This document shows, one piece after another, positions 1-12,200 of a stretch of 64,000 bases of DNA. Under the pieces are notes generated by a model. It had not been told where the DNA came from. It ran no database searches and saw only the letters and a list, made by a program, of their open reading frames with translations. The stretch covers positions 3,120,627 through 3,184,626 of the forward strand of contig NC_030990.1 of NCBI RefSeq assembly GCF_000149955.1. The letters run 5' to 3'. Each line of letters opens with the position of its first letter. Positions within the stretch are counted from its first letter, which is position 1. The stretch is from Fusarium oxysporum f. sp. lycopersici 4287. Lineage: Eukaryota; Ascomycota; Sordariomycetes; Hypocreales; Nectriaceae. The position numbers and the translations under genes are program-made.

Positions 1-217
1 TCTCATCCCCTATGCCTACGGGGACCTACAGCCTACCTCATGACCTACTCCATGGCAAATATTGTTTTCTTTTGTTTCATAGTTTATTAACCTCATATGT
101 CCTTCTTTAGATTTGTTTCTTATCTCCTGTCTATCTTCTGCATCATAATATTTTTCTTCTGTCTCGTTTAACACATAGATTCTCGATAAGCCGGGCACAT
201 ATCAGAAACTCATCGAC

Positions 218-1306
218 ATGCTCCAGTCCTCACTTCTCTCCGTCGTGGCCGGAGTTCTCGCTGCTACGTCCACCGTCTACGCTCTCCCACAATCAAATTC
301 AGGGTCAGGGTCTGGTTCTTCAACAGCATGCAACAACTCTCCGGACCTCTGTAGCCGCAGTTATAACAACATCACACATATGGGGGCTCACGGAAGCTCT
401 TTTCTACGCGATGGCAACAACGGACTCGCCGCCGCAGGTAACCAGAACTTCAACGCCACGGATGCTCTCGACGCTGGTCTTCGTCTGCTTCAGGCCCAGG
501 TACACAAAGAAAACAACACCCTCCGTCTTTGTCACACTTCCTGTGGCATTCTCGACGCTGGCCCGCTCGAGGACTGGTTGACTAAAATCAACGTGTGGAT
601 GAAGGCCAACAAGAATGAGGTTGTCACTCTCTTGCTTGTCAACTCCGACGATGCCAAACCTGATGAATTTGGACAAGCCATTAACGGTTCCGGCATTGCT
701 GAGCTGGCTTACGCACCCGCTACCCAGGAACCGACCAGCGAGTGGCCTACTCTCAAGTCCATGATCGATAACAGCACACGCCTCGTAACTTTCGTCACCA
801 ACATTGATGCTTCGACCCAGTACCCCTACCTGATGCCAGAGTTCGACTATGTCTTTGAGACAGCGTTTGAGGTTCCTTCTCTCACCGGCTTCAACTGCAC
901 TGTCGACCGCCCATCTAAGATTAAGGATGGTGCTACAGCCATGGCCAGTAACTACATGGGTCTCGTCAACCATTTCAAGTATCAGAGTCTTTCAGACAAC
1001 AGTGACTTGTTCGTCCCTGACACTGAGAACATCGATACTGTCAACAGTGATGGTACCAGTGAGGATGGTCAGCTGGGCAAGCATCTTCAGGAATGTCGAC
1101 AGGAGTGGGGTGCTGTGCCCAACTTTGTGCTGGTAGACTTCTTCGAGAAGGGTCAGGTTCTCGCAGCGACAGACAAGATGAACGGCATCTCTGACGCCAC
1201 TGGGCGTGAGGAGGTCTCGGACGAGTCGATCGGCAGCACCACTGACAGACAAGTCGGCATGGTTGCCCTGACTGCCTTCGTCGCTGCCGCAGTGCTGTTG
1301 GTATAA
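218..1306 (+). CDS. Secreted PLC-like phosphodiesterase, probable GPI anchor
   Basis: An intronless 362-residue protein. Residues 1-22 form a hydrophobic signal peptide ending near an Ala-Leu-Pro. A Ser/Gly-rich linker follows, then a region resembling the PI-PLC X-domain TIM barrel. His58 (in HMGAHGS) and His106 (in LCHTSC) sit where the family has its two catalytic histidines. Many Asn-X-Ser/Thr sequons fit secretion. The last 18 residues are hydrophobic (VGMVALTAFVAAAVLLV) after a small/polar stretch, which is typical of a GPI-attachment signal, so the enzyme is probably tethered to plasma membrane or wall. The eukaryotic Ca2+-binding set and the Y domain are absent, as in the short fungal group whose substrate is unknown. 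The ATG at 218 is the only start that gives a signal peptide. Family assignment is solid; substrate is not known. Confidence 0.85.
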   Translation: MLQSSLLSVVAGVLAATSTVYALPQSNSGSGSGSSTACNNSPDLCSRSYNNITHMGAHGSSFLRDGNNGLAAAGNQNFNATDALDAGLRLLQAQVHKENNTLRLCHTSCGILDAGPLEDWLTKINVWMKANKNEVVTLLLVNSDDAKPDEFGQAINGSGIAELAYAPATQEPTSEWPTLKSMIDNSTRLVTFVTNIDASTQYPYLMPEFDYVFETAFEVPSLTGFNCTVDRPSKIKDGATAMASNYMGLVNHFKYQSLSDNSDLFVPDTENIDTVNSDGTSEDGQLGKHLQECRQEWGAVPNFVLVDFFEKGQVLAATDKMNGISDATGREEVSDESIGSTTDRQVGMVALTAFVAAAVLLV

Positions 1307-1877
1307 AAGGTTTCTCCAGGCTTGAATGCATTTCAGCATTCAGGCACAATTTCTTTGTCTTCACTCTTCTATCTCGACATTATTTACACAGGTTTGATAA
1401 GACCTGCCGTTTAATCCGGTGCGGTCACATGGGCATACAGCGAGGCGTTTGGGATAGCAAGCTTGCATCTTCATAGATTGAATTACAACACGGGACAGGG
1501 GGGAATGGGTCGATAGCTTTGTGGCGATATGTTAACATAAGATTGGCCTGTTGGGCGGATGATATGCATTTACCTTGATGATAGACTCTCAATAGAAATG
1601 TATAGAGATGTCATATTGACTGAAAATTGCTCTGTGAATGATAATACGTATTTCATGAATAATGCACAGCTGTGCCCCTCGTCAGCAACATTATCAGCAT
1701 TTTCAGCATCATGAAGTCGTTGATGATTGCAACGTCATGTTAGCCAATTAGCAGCGATTTTAGACCAACTCCAAGACCCAGAAGCCTAGAACACCGTCAA
1801 TATATTACCCTTATTTTTTCCACCTTTACTCTCAATCATATTTCATACCACTCAAACTGGAACCTGAGATTTTGACT
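1307..1877. other. Intergenic region, no gene seen
   Basis: This 571-bp stretch holds the 3' flank of the PLC-like gene and the promoter of the small Ecm15-like gene. The part just before the next ATG is pyrimidine-rich and AT-rich (about 1798-1860), as expected for a fungal core promoter and leader. No other ORF or repeat is supported. Confidence 0.6.
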
Positions 1878-2470
1878 ATGGATTACGAAAGTATTGCTAC
1901 GCCAGAGTCGTGCTATGTCGACTTTTGCCTTCTTCCCGTGAGTCTTGGTTTTCTATGTCCCTCGAAGCGCTATGGAGGTGGGAATGCAGACATTCTAATA
2001 CTGACAACGAAAAGATCGGAACTGGAACTGTATCCGTAGCAGAAGATATTGCTGAGGTACAAAAGGTCCTCAAGGCGAGTGGATTGAAGTATACTCTTCA
2101 CTCTGCTGGTACCACCGTGGGTGCGTTATTTCTGGCATGCACCAATATTAGGCTCTACTTGCTGCAGCAAACTTCACAACTCCAGGTGCATAAAGCTAAC
2201 AAGTTACCTTTAGAGGGATCGTGGAACGAGGTAATGGCGGCTGTAGGAAAAGCACATGCTGTTGTGCACCGCCGTGGTGTAGTCAGGATTCAGTCGTCGA
2301 TGAGGGTCGGTAGTCGGTAAGTTCAACCACCCTTCATATGCATTATTTCCATGGGGTCTTGTGTGGTTGCATGCTAATCATGATCTCGTCATAGAACGGA
2401 TAAGAAACAGACGGCGGAGGATAAGGTCAAGAGAGTGGAAAACCTGCTGGCCAAGGACGAGTCTAAGTAA
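1878..2470 (+). CDS. ECM15: UPF0045/MTH1187 family small protein (Ecm15-like)
   Basis: Four coding exons: 1878-1937, 2015-2120, 2214-2316 and 2395-2470. All three introns have GT..AG ends and leave one open frame of 114 residues. The protein has the family landmarks in order: CLLPIGTG near residue 17, LHSAGTTVEG near residue 50, and VRIQSSMRVGSRTDKKQT in the C-terminal half. These match yeast Ecm15 and the archaeal MTH1187 fold, a ferredoxin-like domain that assembles as tetramers. The biochemical role is unsettled: thiamine or thiazole binding has been proposed for relatives, and yeast mutants were scored for cell-wall defects. It is cytosolic as far as the sequence shows, with no signal or membrane segment. 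The ATG at 1878 is the first in frame. Confidence 0.85.
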
Positions 2471-4715
2471 ATATGTCATTGGTGATTAAATCTGGGATGG
2501 GAGGCATACAGATGAGACTATGAAGCCTATTTTATCGGTATAATCTCTATATATACCTTATCCAGACGCCTTCTCGGGTGGCGGATCATAGCCGTGAACA
2601 TGTCACTGGACAGAGAATGGCAAAACAGACCAAGTTCTATCTGCATGTGCTTCTAAAGCCCAGTAGTAAGTGTAAGCTGGTTTCAAATGGCCTTGACTGG
2701 CCAGTCTGTGTCTTGAACCCAACAGAATTGCATAGCTGTCCTAGTAAGACTTGGGAATGGTTGCAGGAAGTTCCATACCAGGATCAACATTAACACCTTG
2801 TGGAGTTTTTCCCTATGCCTCTCTTTGTCTCTCATGTTTCTGGCCTTTATCATCAACTGGCCTAATTTTAAATTTGTGTTACGATCAGATAATGGCGTCA
2901 AGAAAGTGGCGTTCCTCTTGAATAACATGTTGGCTTGATGAGAGCCCACCGATCCCTCTTTCACCTTACCCAACGCTATAGATAGCATCCAGAGTAACAC
3001 AGGCTACAAGAGATATACCCAAATCATTTATTTTAAGATAAGTATAACAATGAAGCACTAAAGCCAAAACTGCCGATACGAGAACAACCTAGTGCTGCAC
3101 AACGGTAGCGACCTATGAATAACAACAGTTAATTCCCTACCTACCCTATAGTAATATGTAGAGATATAGTCCAAGTCTGAGATTTAGTCATCATCAGTGG
3201 TGAATGATATGAAGTTCCTGAAAAACAAGTTTCTATGATGAAGACATGCCAATAAGGTATGGTACTCCGTGGACCCGGGATCTCTGGTGAATCAGACGAG
3301 CTAGGCGGTTCTGGGTAAGAATTCTGCATATTTCGATCACCGGTTCCTGGAGCCGAGATCTCGGTTCCGGCGGCCAGATTGAAAAGGATGGTTATGGTAA
3401 CTTCAGATTTCGGCCAATTCATAGATAACCTCTGGAGCTGGTCACTACTAGAAGCTGCAAGGTGAGCAATGTGGTTCGTTTGGACATATTTTTGCCCTTC
3501 TTGACAGAGGAACTACATACAGAGTTCAGCTACCACACGTCTCACCCACAATGTCTTACCGGACATGATCTTCCATACAAACGATACTACCCAACCTTCA
3601 ACCACGCACGTAGTAGTGCAATATAGCCTATGGTGACAGGTAATGCTGAGAGTATGCTATCTCTCATTGAGATGACAGATACTTTGTCCTAATGAGAACT
3701 ATGTAGCGGATATGACAGGCTCTAGAACTCCTATTAGAGTCTATGTGAATATTGTGCATGGTGAATGGAAAGATTGAGAACCACAGTGATGAATATAATA
3801 ATAAGAGCATATTTTTGAATTTCCGTCATCCTACCATCTGCTTATCGTCATGAACTGTTGGAGTGTACACATGCGGGGCCGGCATTTGTTCCCGGTCGAT
3901 ACGTCTTAGACATCACTGCCCGCTTCCCTCACATTCTGCCAATTGATCCTTATCTGCTCTTCCTGTCTTCAAAGAAGACGAGATATGACCGGACCGGACC
4001 GGGGACTTCCAGAATAAGCGTTCCGGCCATTGCATCTTGCCCGTTCAAATGCCGAACGCGAACAGCCCGATCCAAGATCTCAAACAACCCTGTCTTTGCA
4101 GCGGAGCGGGCCCCGCTGGGAAATAATGGAGAACACCATAGACCGGTAGCTGAAGCGGCTTTTTGATTGTGGCGATAGCCTCACAAACTCAGTATTTACC
4201 ACAGAGGAGTTTTGTTGAGATATAGACCATGAAAATTAATGAACGAGTCGTTTATGAAACTCTTCGGGTCTTTTACTGAATTGCCCTATTCGGCAACCTC
4301 ATGCCTACTGATAGTATCTACAAAACAGCATATCTACCACATGTTGACGAGCCACCTGCCGCATTCATCGTATCTGGAACGATTCTGTTTACATGTATCT
4401 GGTCTCCCCACGTCTTTAATACAAACGGTAGCACTTCACGACATCCTAATTAGATGAACTTTACCCGTAGGGCCTTCATGTCACACCGATACATTCCCCA
4501 TTTGGTCAAGATGAGCCGGCCTGCACGTCAAGGGTCTGGGCGTCTGATACGATCGCTTAGAGTAGTGTACTCTCCACATACACGTGAAAGTCCGCTGGTC
4601 TATCAGTATAGCAATTTTGTTCACCTAAATGTTGTCACACTCCGTCTCTATAACCGTCCTGTGGGTATTATTTCGTCTATAGCCATCCTAATTTATGTCT
4701 CAACTCGACCAAAAC
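2471..4715. other. Long convergent intergenic region, no gene seen
   Basis: This 2.2-kb region lies between the 3' ends of the Ecm15-like gene and the SSADH gene. Open frames of about 100 codons occur (for example 3858-4166 plus and 2683-3000 minus) but show no recognisable domain, no compatible splice partners and no codon pattern like the neighbours. A small GC-rich palindrome (AGCGGG C CCCGCT) lies near 4102-4114. Nothing else is supported. Confidence 0.5.
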
Positions 4716-6413
4716 TTATGGATCAATATTTGTCATGACCATCTTGGTGATTGTAAACTCGTCGATACCATACTTGCTTCCTTCTCTTCCAAAACCACTC
4801 TGCTTAATGCCGCCGAAAGGAGCGGCAGGGTCGCTCAGGACGCCTAGGGTTTTGCTGTCAGTGATATGTAATATTCTTGTGTTGGGGAAAACTTACCGCA
4901 ATTTACACCAACCATACCAACCTCTAAGGCTTCAGCCACGCGATAACATCGGTTCACATTGTTGCTGAAGAAATAGCCTCCAAGGCCAACATCACTGTCG
5001 TTCGCAAGCTCGATAGCTTCGTCCTCGTTGTCGAATGCAAAGAAAGCAGCAACAGGCCCGAAAGTCTCTTCGCTACAGATCTTCATGCCAGGCTTCATAC
5101 CAGTTAACATTGTGAGGTCAAAGTAGTTAGGACCGAGGTGTGGTAGACGCTCGCCACCGTGGATAAGCTTGGCTCCCTTGGAAAGAGCATCTTCAACATG
5201 CTCAGCAGCCTTGGCTACGGCACGACCATGGATGAGAGGACCATGGGTTGTCTTCTCACCAAAGCCGTCACCAACAACGAAGGTCTTGACAACATCGAGG
5301 ACCATTTGGACAAACTTATCATAGATACTGCGGTGCACCAGAATTCGGTTGGCGCAAACGCAAGTTTGACCCGAGTTACGGAATTTGCAGGCGATCACAC
5401 CCTTAACAGCCTTATCAAGGTCCGCATCTTCGAAAACGATGAAAGGAGCGTTTCCACCCAATTCAAAGGACAATTTCTTGATCGTTGATGACGATTGGTT
5501 CATAAGGAGTCTGCCCACGCCAGTTGACCCAGTGAAAGAGACCTTCTTGACCTTGGGATGTGTAGTCAAGACTTTGCCCACTTCAGCAGTGTTATCCAAG
5601 GCTGTAATAACGTTGACAACGCCGGCAGGAATTCCAGCACGATGCGCCAGCTCAGCCAGAGCAAGAGCTGTCAGAGGAGCCTCAGCGGGAGCTTTAATGA
5701 CAACAGTACAGCCAGCAGCGAGCGCAGGCCCGGCCTTTCGGGTAATCATGGCAGCGGGAAAGTTCCACGGTGCAATGAGGCCGCAGACACCTACGGGCTG
5801 TTTGATGGTGGATAGACGACATGATGGGTTTGTTGCCTCAATGGTCTCACCATAAATTCTAGGGGCCTCCTCTGAAAACCATTCAAAGAAAGCTGCTGCA
5901 TAGTTGGCCTCTGTCCTGCCATCTGCCAGAGGCTTGCCGTTCTCAAGGGTAATGAGTCGTGCAATGTCCTCCGAGTTCTCCATCATGAGATCATACCAGC
6001 GGCGGAGGTACCGGGCCCGCTGGCGAGCCGGGGTCTTGCGGTATGTCTTGTATGCGGCATCGGCGGCAGCGATAGCGGCTTCGGTGTCACTGGCGTCGAA
6101 CTCGGGACAGTTCCCAATCTTTTCAAGGGTTGAAGGGTCTGCATAAAGGCAGGTAACGTTAGTACATGATCTCGGATTTCAAGGACACAGGGGTTCGCAG
6201 GAGCACTTACTTTCGACAGCAAAGTCCTTCCCAGACTTTGCAGCTACCCATTCACCATTGACGTAACACGCGTTTTTGATGAGGGTAGGATCGGTAAGCT
6301 GCAGCGAAGCAACATGTTAGTATTGGTAACTTCGATAGCCGCTCCAAGAAGAGAAGTTGCACAAACGAGAAATGTGAACGAGCGGGAATATGACACACCT
6401 TTGGAGCTGTCAT
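4716..6413 (-). CDS. UGA2: Succinate-semialdehyde dehydrogenase (aldehyde dehydrogenase family)
   Basis: Four exons on the minus strand: 6413-6399 (15 nt, five codons), 6298-6211, 6138-4897 and 4843-4716, giving 490 residues. The enzyme oxidises succinic semialdehyde to succinate with NAD(P)+, the last step of the GABA shunt. Visible ALDH signatures are Asn160 in PWNFP, the general base Glu260 in ELGGNAP, and the catalytic Cys294 in [10 protein letters not shown]. The C-terminal exon carries [14 protein letters not shown], the usual end of the SSADH/GabD group. There is no clear mitochondrial presequence, so it is probably cytosolic. It diverges from the GABA transaminase gene 1.4 kb away, which strongly supports SSADH over other ALDHs. 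The first exon is unusually small; its ATG is the only in-frame start before the first intron. Confidence 0.92.
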
Positions 6414-7834
6414 GATGCTTTTTGACGAACCAAGTTGTTTTACGGAGAAGATGTATGCCAAACACGGCTGAGACTTTGGATGGCAGAGAGGAGTTTATAG
6501 TAGAGGAGACGAGAACCAATTCCTATCTATGAGCTCCCTTCTTTACGTAGTAGATATTTTTGCTTACAATCGTCTCGGACCTCCGCATCGCTTCCGGACG
6601 CTTCCTGTCTTATACATTGGCTACCAAGCAATAACGAATCTGTCCTAAAGCACGGCAGTAACCGGCCTCCTAGCCACAAGTCTCGCTGAATCACAATATT
6701 ACAATGGCGATGAGATCTGTTTCGGTGAACCTCTGATGCTTGGTGATCCGGCCTCGCGAACCGTTTCTCAGTACACGGCACCGATTGGGAACCGGGCCGG
6801 CAGGGTGTATATGATGAGGTGAAGGGTGTTTATGATGGGAAAAGTTGATGGAAGGTGGCAAGACCAGAGGTGTCGTTAGCCCGATTCCGAGAAGGGCGTG
6901 TGATTCCAAATTTGGCAGAAGTCTATTGAGTTGGAGAAGGGAGCTAATGGGGAAATATCGTCACGGGATGCTCTTGGGTGTAACTCCAGGTTTTCCTCGG
7001 CAGCCTTCGGAACCGAGAGTTCCCTTATGAGAACCGGTGTGGGGGCCTTGGGAGCCGATGAACTAAACCCCAGAGGCACCAGTAAAGAATGGGAAGCTTC
7101 AGGCGCTTTGATCGTTCAACTCACCTTGCTTAAGGTAGTACCTAGACTTTTTTTTTTTTTTTATGTAAAGCAAAAACCGTAGCACCCCCGGTCCTGTCAC
7201 CGAGAAATTGATGTCCGGGGAAGACTTTTACTAAATGTTGGGGTAGTAATCCTTTTGATTTTGATGCTTGTGGCCGTCGCGAGAAGCATATTAGCATAAC
7301 TAGAAGTTCGAGCCTAGTGAACAAGACGTAATGTTTCTCATTAATTGACAGAGGATCTCTGTAGTAGTAACAGCACCCCCGAGACGGCAGCATTCTTCCC
7401 GCGGCGCTGAATAAGAAGAGGGAAAAATCCGCCATGACCTCCGCTACCAGATTCAAGGTGCAGCGGTGGCGCCCAAGGTCAGGTCCCGTGAGACATCCCT
7501 CTCCTCTCCTCTCCGGCTCTGTGCCGGCCGGCCTCTCGACTCCGGCCCCACGATGTCTCCCCAACTCTGCGCATCGCGTCCATGAGCCGCAGGCAATACC
7601 TTTCAATTGGCAGGGGTGGGCATATCGAGGCCCTCCATGAACTTTTTTGACCATGTTTGGTAACCTATTAGTGCCACCTCCGATACCGTTGCCAAATGCT
7701 ATAATAGCTCCTCCCCCAGCTTCCAACTTCACCTCCAATCTCTCCAGGACATCTTAACTCACTTTCCTCTCTCGCAAGCACAGAATACCCAGAGGAAATT
7801 CCCGCTTCGTCCAGAGATCTTTGCAAGCTTCACA
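6414..7834. promoter_or_regulatory. Divergent promoter region between SSADH and GABA transaminase
   Basis: This 1421-bp region separates the two start codons and must contain both promoters. It has a 15-T run at 7148-7162, which would disfavour nucleosomes, and a perfect GC palindrome GCCGGCCGGC at 7523-7532, about 300 bp before the transaminase ATG, with further CCGG and CCGCGG elements around 7400 and 7540. Such CGG-type sites suit a Zn2Cys6 activator. In yeast and Aspergillus the equivalent genes are induced by omega-amino acids through Uga3 or AmdR/IntA. Use of these particular sites is inference. No protein-coding gene is supported here. Confidence 0.4.
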
Positions 7835-9267
7835 ATGCCTTCCTTCGTTGAGTCCCCCGTTCGCACGGAGATTCCTGGCCCTGTCTCCAAGGCCAGCTCC
7901 AAGCGTCTGGATGCCATTTTCGATGCCCGTGCCGTTCACTTCGTTGTCGACTACGACAAGTCTCACGATAACTAGTAAGATCTTATTCCCCAAAGGACAT
8001 GACAATGTACGAGCTAACACTTCGCAGCATCGTCGATGTTGATGGCAACAAGTACCTCGATGTCTACGCCCAGATTGCTTCCATCCCTGTCGGATACAAC
8101 AACGACACTCTGATCGAGGCTGCCAAGTCCCCCGAAATGATCTCCGCTCTCGTCAACCGTCCTGCGATTGGCAACTTTCCTTCTGACCAATGGGTCGATA
8201 TCCTCCGTAACGGCCTCATGAAGGTCGCCCCCAAGGGCCTCAGCTACATCTTCACTGCTCAGTCCGGATCTGAGGCCAACGAGCTTGCCTACAAGGCTGC
8301 TTTCATGCTCTACAGTCGCCGCAAGCGTGGCGACGCTGACTGGAATGAGGAGGAGATCAACTCTTGCCTTGAGAACTCCAAGCCTGGCTCTCCTGAGCTC
8401 GCCATCATGAGTTTCAAGAACTCTTTCCACGGCCGTGGTTTCGGCTCCCTCTCCACCACCCGCTCCAAGGCTGTCCACAAGCTTGATATCCCTAGCTTCA
8501 ACTGGCCCCAGGCCCCCTTCCCTGCTCTCAAGTACCCTCTTGAGGAGCACGTCGAGGAGAACGCTGCCGAGGAGAAGCGATGCCTTGAAGAAGTCGAGCG
8601 CATCATGACCACGTGGCATTGCCCCGTTGCCGGTCTCATTGTTGAGCCCATTCAGTCCGAGGGTGGTGACAACCACGCCTCCCCGGCTTTCTTCCAGGGT
8701 CTCCGTGATATTACCAAGAAGCACGGATCCGTTCTCATTGCCGACGAGGTGCAGACCGGTTTCGGTGCCACCGGTTCCTTCTGGGGACATGATCACTGGA
8801 ACCTGACCTCTCCTCCAGACATGGTTACCTTCTCCAAGAAGGCCCAGACTGCTGGTTACTTCTTTGGTAACGAGATGCTCATTCCCGATAAGGCTTACCG
8901 TCAGTTCAACACCTGGATCGGCGACCCTGCCCGTGTCATCATGTGCAAGGCTGTCATCCAGGAGATTCTTGACAAGAAGCTTGTTGAGCAGACGGCCCGC
9001 GTGGGCACTCACCTTTATGCTGAGCTTGCGCGCCTTGCTGCCAAATACCCTGAACATATCCAGAATCTCCGTGGAAAAGACCAGGGCACTTTCATTGCTT
9101 TCGATACCAAGGACCCTGCTGGTCTCGTTCGCTCCATGCGCCATATCGGTGTGAACATTGGTACTTGCGGCAAGAACACTGTCCGCCTCCGACCTATGCT
9201 CATCTTCCAAGAGGAGCACATTCCTATTCTCATCAACGCCTTTGACAAGGTTATTGGTGCTCTGTAA
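7835..9267 (+). CDS. UGA1: 4-aminobutyrate aminotransferase (GABA transaminase)
   Basis: Two exons, 7835-7974 and 8028-9267, with a 53-bp intron splitting a Tyr codon; 459 residues. This PLP enzyme (class III aminotransferase) transfers the amino group of GABA to 2-oxoglutarate, giving succinic semialdehyde and glutamate. The sequence shows the PLP phosphate-binding TAQSGSEANE, the cofactor-contacting aspartate in DEVQTGFGATG, and the Schiff-base lysine in TFSKKAQTAGYFF (Lys317/318). Length and motifs match Aspergillus GatA and yeast Uga1. Codon use is strongly biased to C-ending codons compared with most neighbours, suggesting high expression; this bias also leaves a long meaningless open frame on the opposite strand. 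It is paired head-to-head with the next enzyme of the pathway. Confidence 0.95.
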
Positions 9268-12200
9268 GTTGGATTTAGCAGGAACATCGAAATGGGATTG
9301 GGTTTCTACGCATCATGCCTTCTACTAGCGTTGCATTGATTTTAGTTTACATTTTTCAAAGGGTTATTCTGAGGATCAAGGGGAAAAGAAAAGAGTTATC
9401 ATACTGGTAATACACTAGGTGTGGAAACAGATAGGTGTCTATCCAAACGGAACCGGATCACACAAGGCGTTTACCAAGGTTACTGGAACTTAAAAAGAAC
9501 TACGATTACTTAAACATGGGCCTTTGACCGCAGTTGACATGAACAAATGTGATATAAAACAACGGAATTGATACACTATAGCCTCATAGACATCAACAAG
9601 ACCTCTTGACCTGAGAACACAAGTCTCGAAGTCATAAAAAGATCAAGCCCGATTTACAAACCTACAGAGGTTCGTGTTAATGTCGGATAGAGAAAGCCGT
9701 ACTTCTGAGATGAGTCATTGGGCCATAACGAGCTGCAGGTTGGTGCGTATCTCACGTCACCCTGAATGCCGGCCTCAACCGATACACTGCGCGTCTCTCG
9801 GCAAGCTCTATCTCTTCCATTTCTGACTCCGTGTGTTATCTCTTTGGATAACATCTGCCAAGTGGTGAGGTGACCTGTCACATGGGATACGCATAGGCGA
9901 ATGACATTGACGCCGCCGTGTAATTTGGCAATAGTTGAGAAAATTTGGCCAGAGTTTTGGAAGTTCTATGACCAACTTCCCTAGAGAACTTTCAAGGTTA
10001 TGATCCTTACTGCGATTTCACCGTATTCTTTAGCATCCAACACCTGCCATCATTGTGCTCGATTTTTACGATATGGTGGCCACTGGGTAATTGATACTGA
10101 TTCCGTCTCGCTCTAGAATTTATCCTCTAGAGTCCTCCTCAGTGAGCCAGGTGTGCTATTGCAGCGTGCCACCGGACCAGGGATGAACCGTTCAGATGCC
10201 TGTGGTGGCTTGCAGTAGCAGGTAACAGAAGTATAGTTGCAGTCATCAAAGTGGTAGTTCGGCGGTTGCATACAGGCACCGGAGTGATCGGGCAAACCCG
10301 ATATTCAATGCTGAAGCAGTGAAAAGACATCCATGTCGGTTTATGCCGGCTGAGGAAGAGCTTCGACCAAGTGTTGGGAGGCTGGTAATGCAAGATGCAA
10401 TCTCAAGATCCAAGTTTCTTTTTCTCAGCCCCAGCCATTGCTCCCTTGAGAGAGACACCATGATGTCTCATTGGTTGCAAGCTTTTCTGCCTTGTTGGAA
10501 TCAAGCCTGTTGTTCGAAAGAGGAGTTGGTCTCTACATAGCTCTGCAGGTCCGAGGTAACCACAGAAAGGGAGGTGAGGAATGTGCAGTAGACCATTTAT
10601 GCGAGCCATTGGCATGCTCAGACATCCCGTAAAAAAAGGTCAAAAGTGATAATATTACTTACAGGGTTTGGTTTGACAAGTCTCGGATTACCAAAACGAG
10701 CAGCCGAGTATGTAGGTCCAGGAAATACTGTGTGTTGTTCCAGGCCGCTGATAGACATGACGAAGCTGATCAGTGAGGGCCATTGGTGCTTTTGTTCGGA
10801 ACCGATGGTCTCATATCGCCTAAATCTGTTAGCTTATGTACATGGCCAAAGAGTGCTCTGCGTTGTACATTGTATAAGTAAGAGAAGGCACAGAGCAGAT
10901 GGCATAGAAATGGATGATGGTGTTGGTGTTGGCCGAGTGGTAGAAGATCTGCACATGACATCTGCACCGATGAGTTGTGATCAGGGATCATTTCCGACGT
11001 GGGCGGGTATCATCACGGGAGAGCTGATCAATACTGCGCAATGTCAAAACCGAAAAAAATCCTAGAGTTGACAGCCTGCAAGATCTTGCCGATTCGTCAC
11101 CGTGCTCATCTAATCGAATCAAGAGCTGTCAACCCCGCAAAACCAAGGCATGGTCAGTGTTTCTGATTGAGCCCTGGCCTTGAATGTGTTCTTGATAGGC
11201 TACATGCAAACAGCACCATCCTTGCCTGATATGTTCCTGTCTCAGCCAGTCTAAAAAAAAGTAAGGCGTCAGGGCGTTGATGGTCTGTGAGTACCTGAGA
11301 TGCGCGACATCGATGGGCCTTTAGGGATCAAGGCTCTCTTGTTGATCAAAGCGGCACAAGGTTTACTCATTAATGGCATTATAAAACTGCTGACCAATAA
11401 ATGCTGGTAATTGAGTGCTCTTTGCTAACGACGAAAAGAGTGAACGTCGTAGCGTTGGAACTCGGTACAAATCTCACTCGACGAATTTGCTGATGAGCTA
11501 TATTGTTGAAACATGCACAGATCATATATATATAGCCGCGTTCAGCGCTGTCTCTCTCGAGATATCTTCAACATGAGCAAACTACAGACCTAGGATTCAT
11601 CATAACTAGTCTAACCCTACTAAGGTAGTTGCCTATGTAGACTAATGGTAGCCAGTACCATAGCTTTGGTTGAAGAAATTCTCCATAACTTGACCCATGT
11701 CTGTTCCATGTGGCATCTTCCCCCAGCTTCATATTGTGCAGCATCATTCGCCCGGCTTAGGGGCATTGTGGGGGCTGATCAAAACGGTTCGGTTTTGTTT
11801 GTAATTTCCCAGCTCCTCTGATAGCAAGAGGAAAGCATCTCGCGACCTTGGTGCAAGCATTGTCGAGAGTGGTCGCGGGTTATCAAGGACTTGTAGTTCC
11901 CTTGAATTCGCCCGTTGTGGCGATCCTGCGCCCCGCTCCGCTCCGCCCCGCTGTCGTATGCTTCAAGGCCGCATGCTACGCTTGATGTGGTGAGCCGTGA
12001 TACTCAATCAGCTTAAGGCTTATGATCCTATATTCCTTGCAAGTGCCCCCTAGACATACTGTTTTGTCATCTGCATAAGGTGCATGGACGTGACTCTGCA
12101 TTACTTTCTGCGTTGCTTTTTTCACGACATTGGCGCTAGTTCTTCCCCCACTTTCCTGAAGCTTCCCATGTCCTTGGTTGAGCATTGCTTAGAATTTTGT

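Noticed and set aside
404..973. A 189-codon minus-strand frame opposite the PLC-like gene
   Set aside because: Antisense shadow of a well-supported gene, with no domain of its own.
6414..7834. Several 60-200-codon frames between the GABA genes
   Set aside because: They overlap on both strands, are Arg/Pro-rich or non-ATG, and lie where both promoters must be.
8014..9219. A 401-codon open frame on the minus strand, opposite GABA transaminase
   Set aside because: It mirrors the transaminase codons exactly. Strong C-ending codon bias removes stop codons on the other strand; the translation is Glu/Leu/Val/Gly-rich with no domain.
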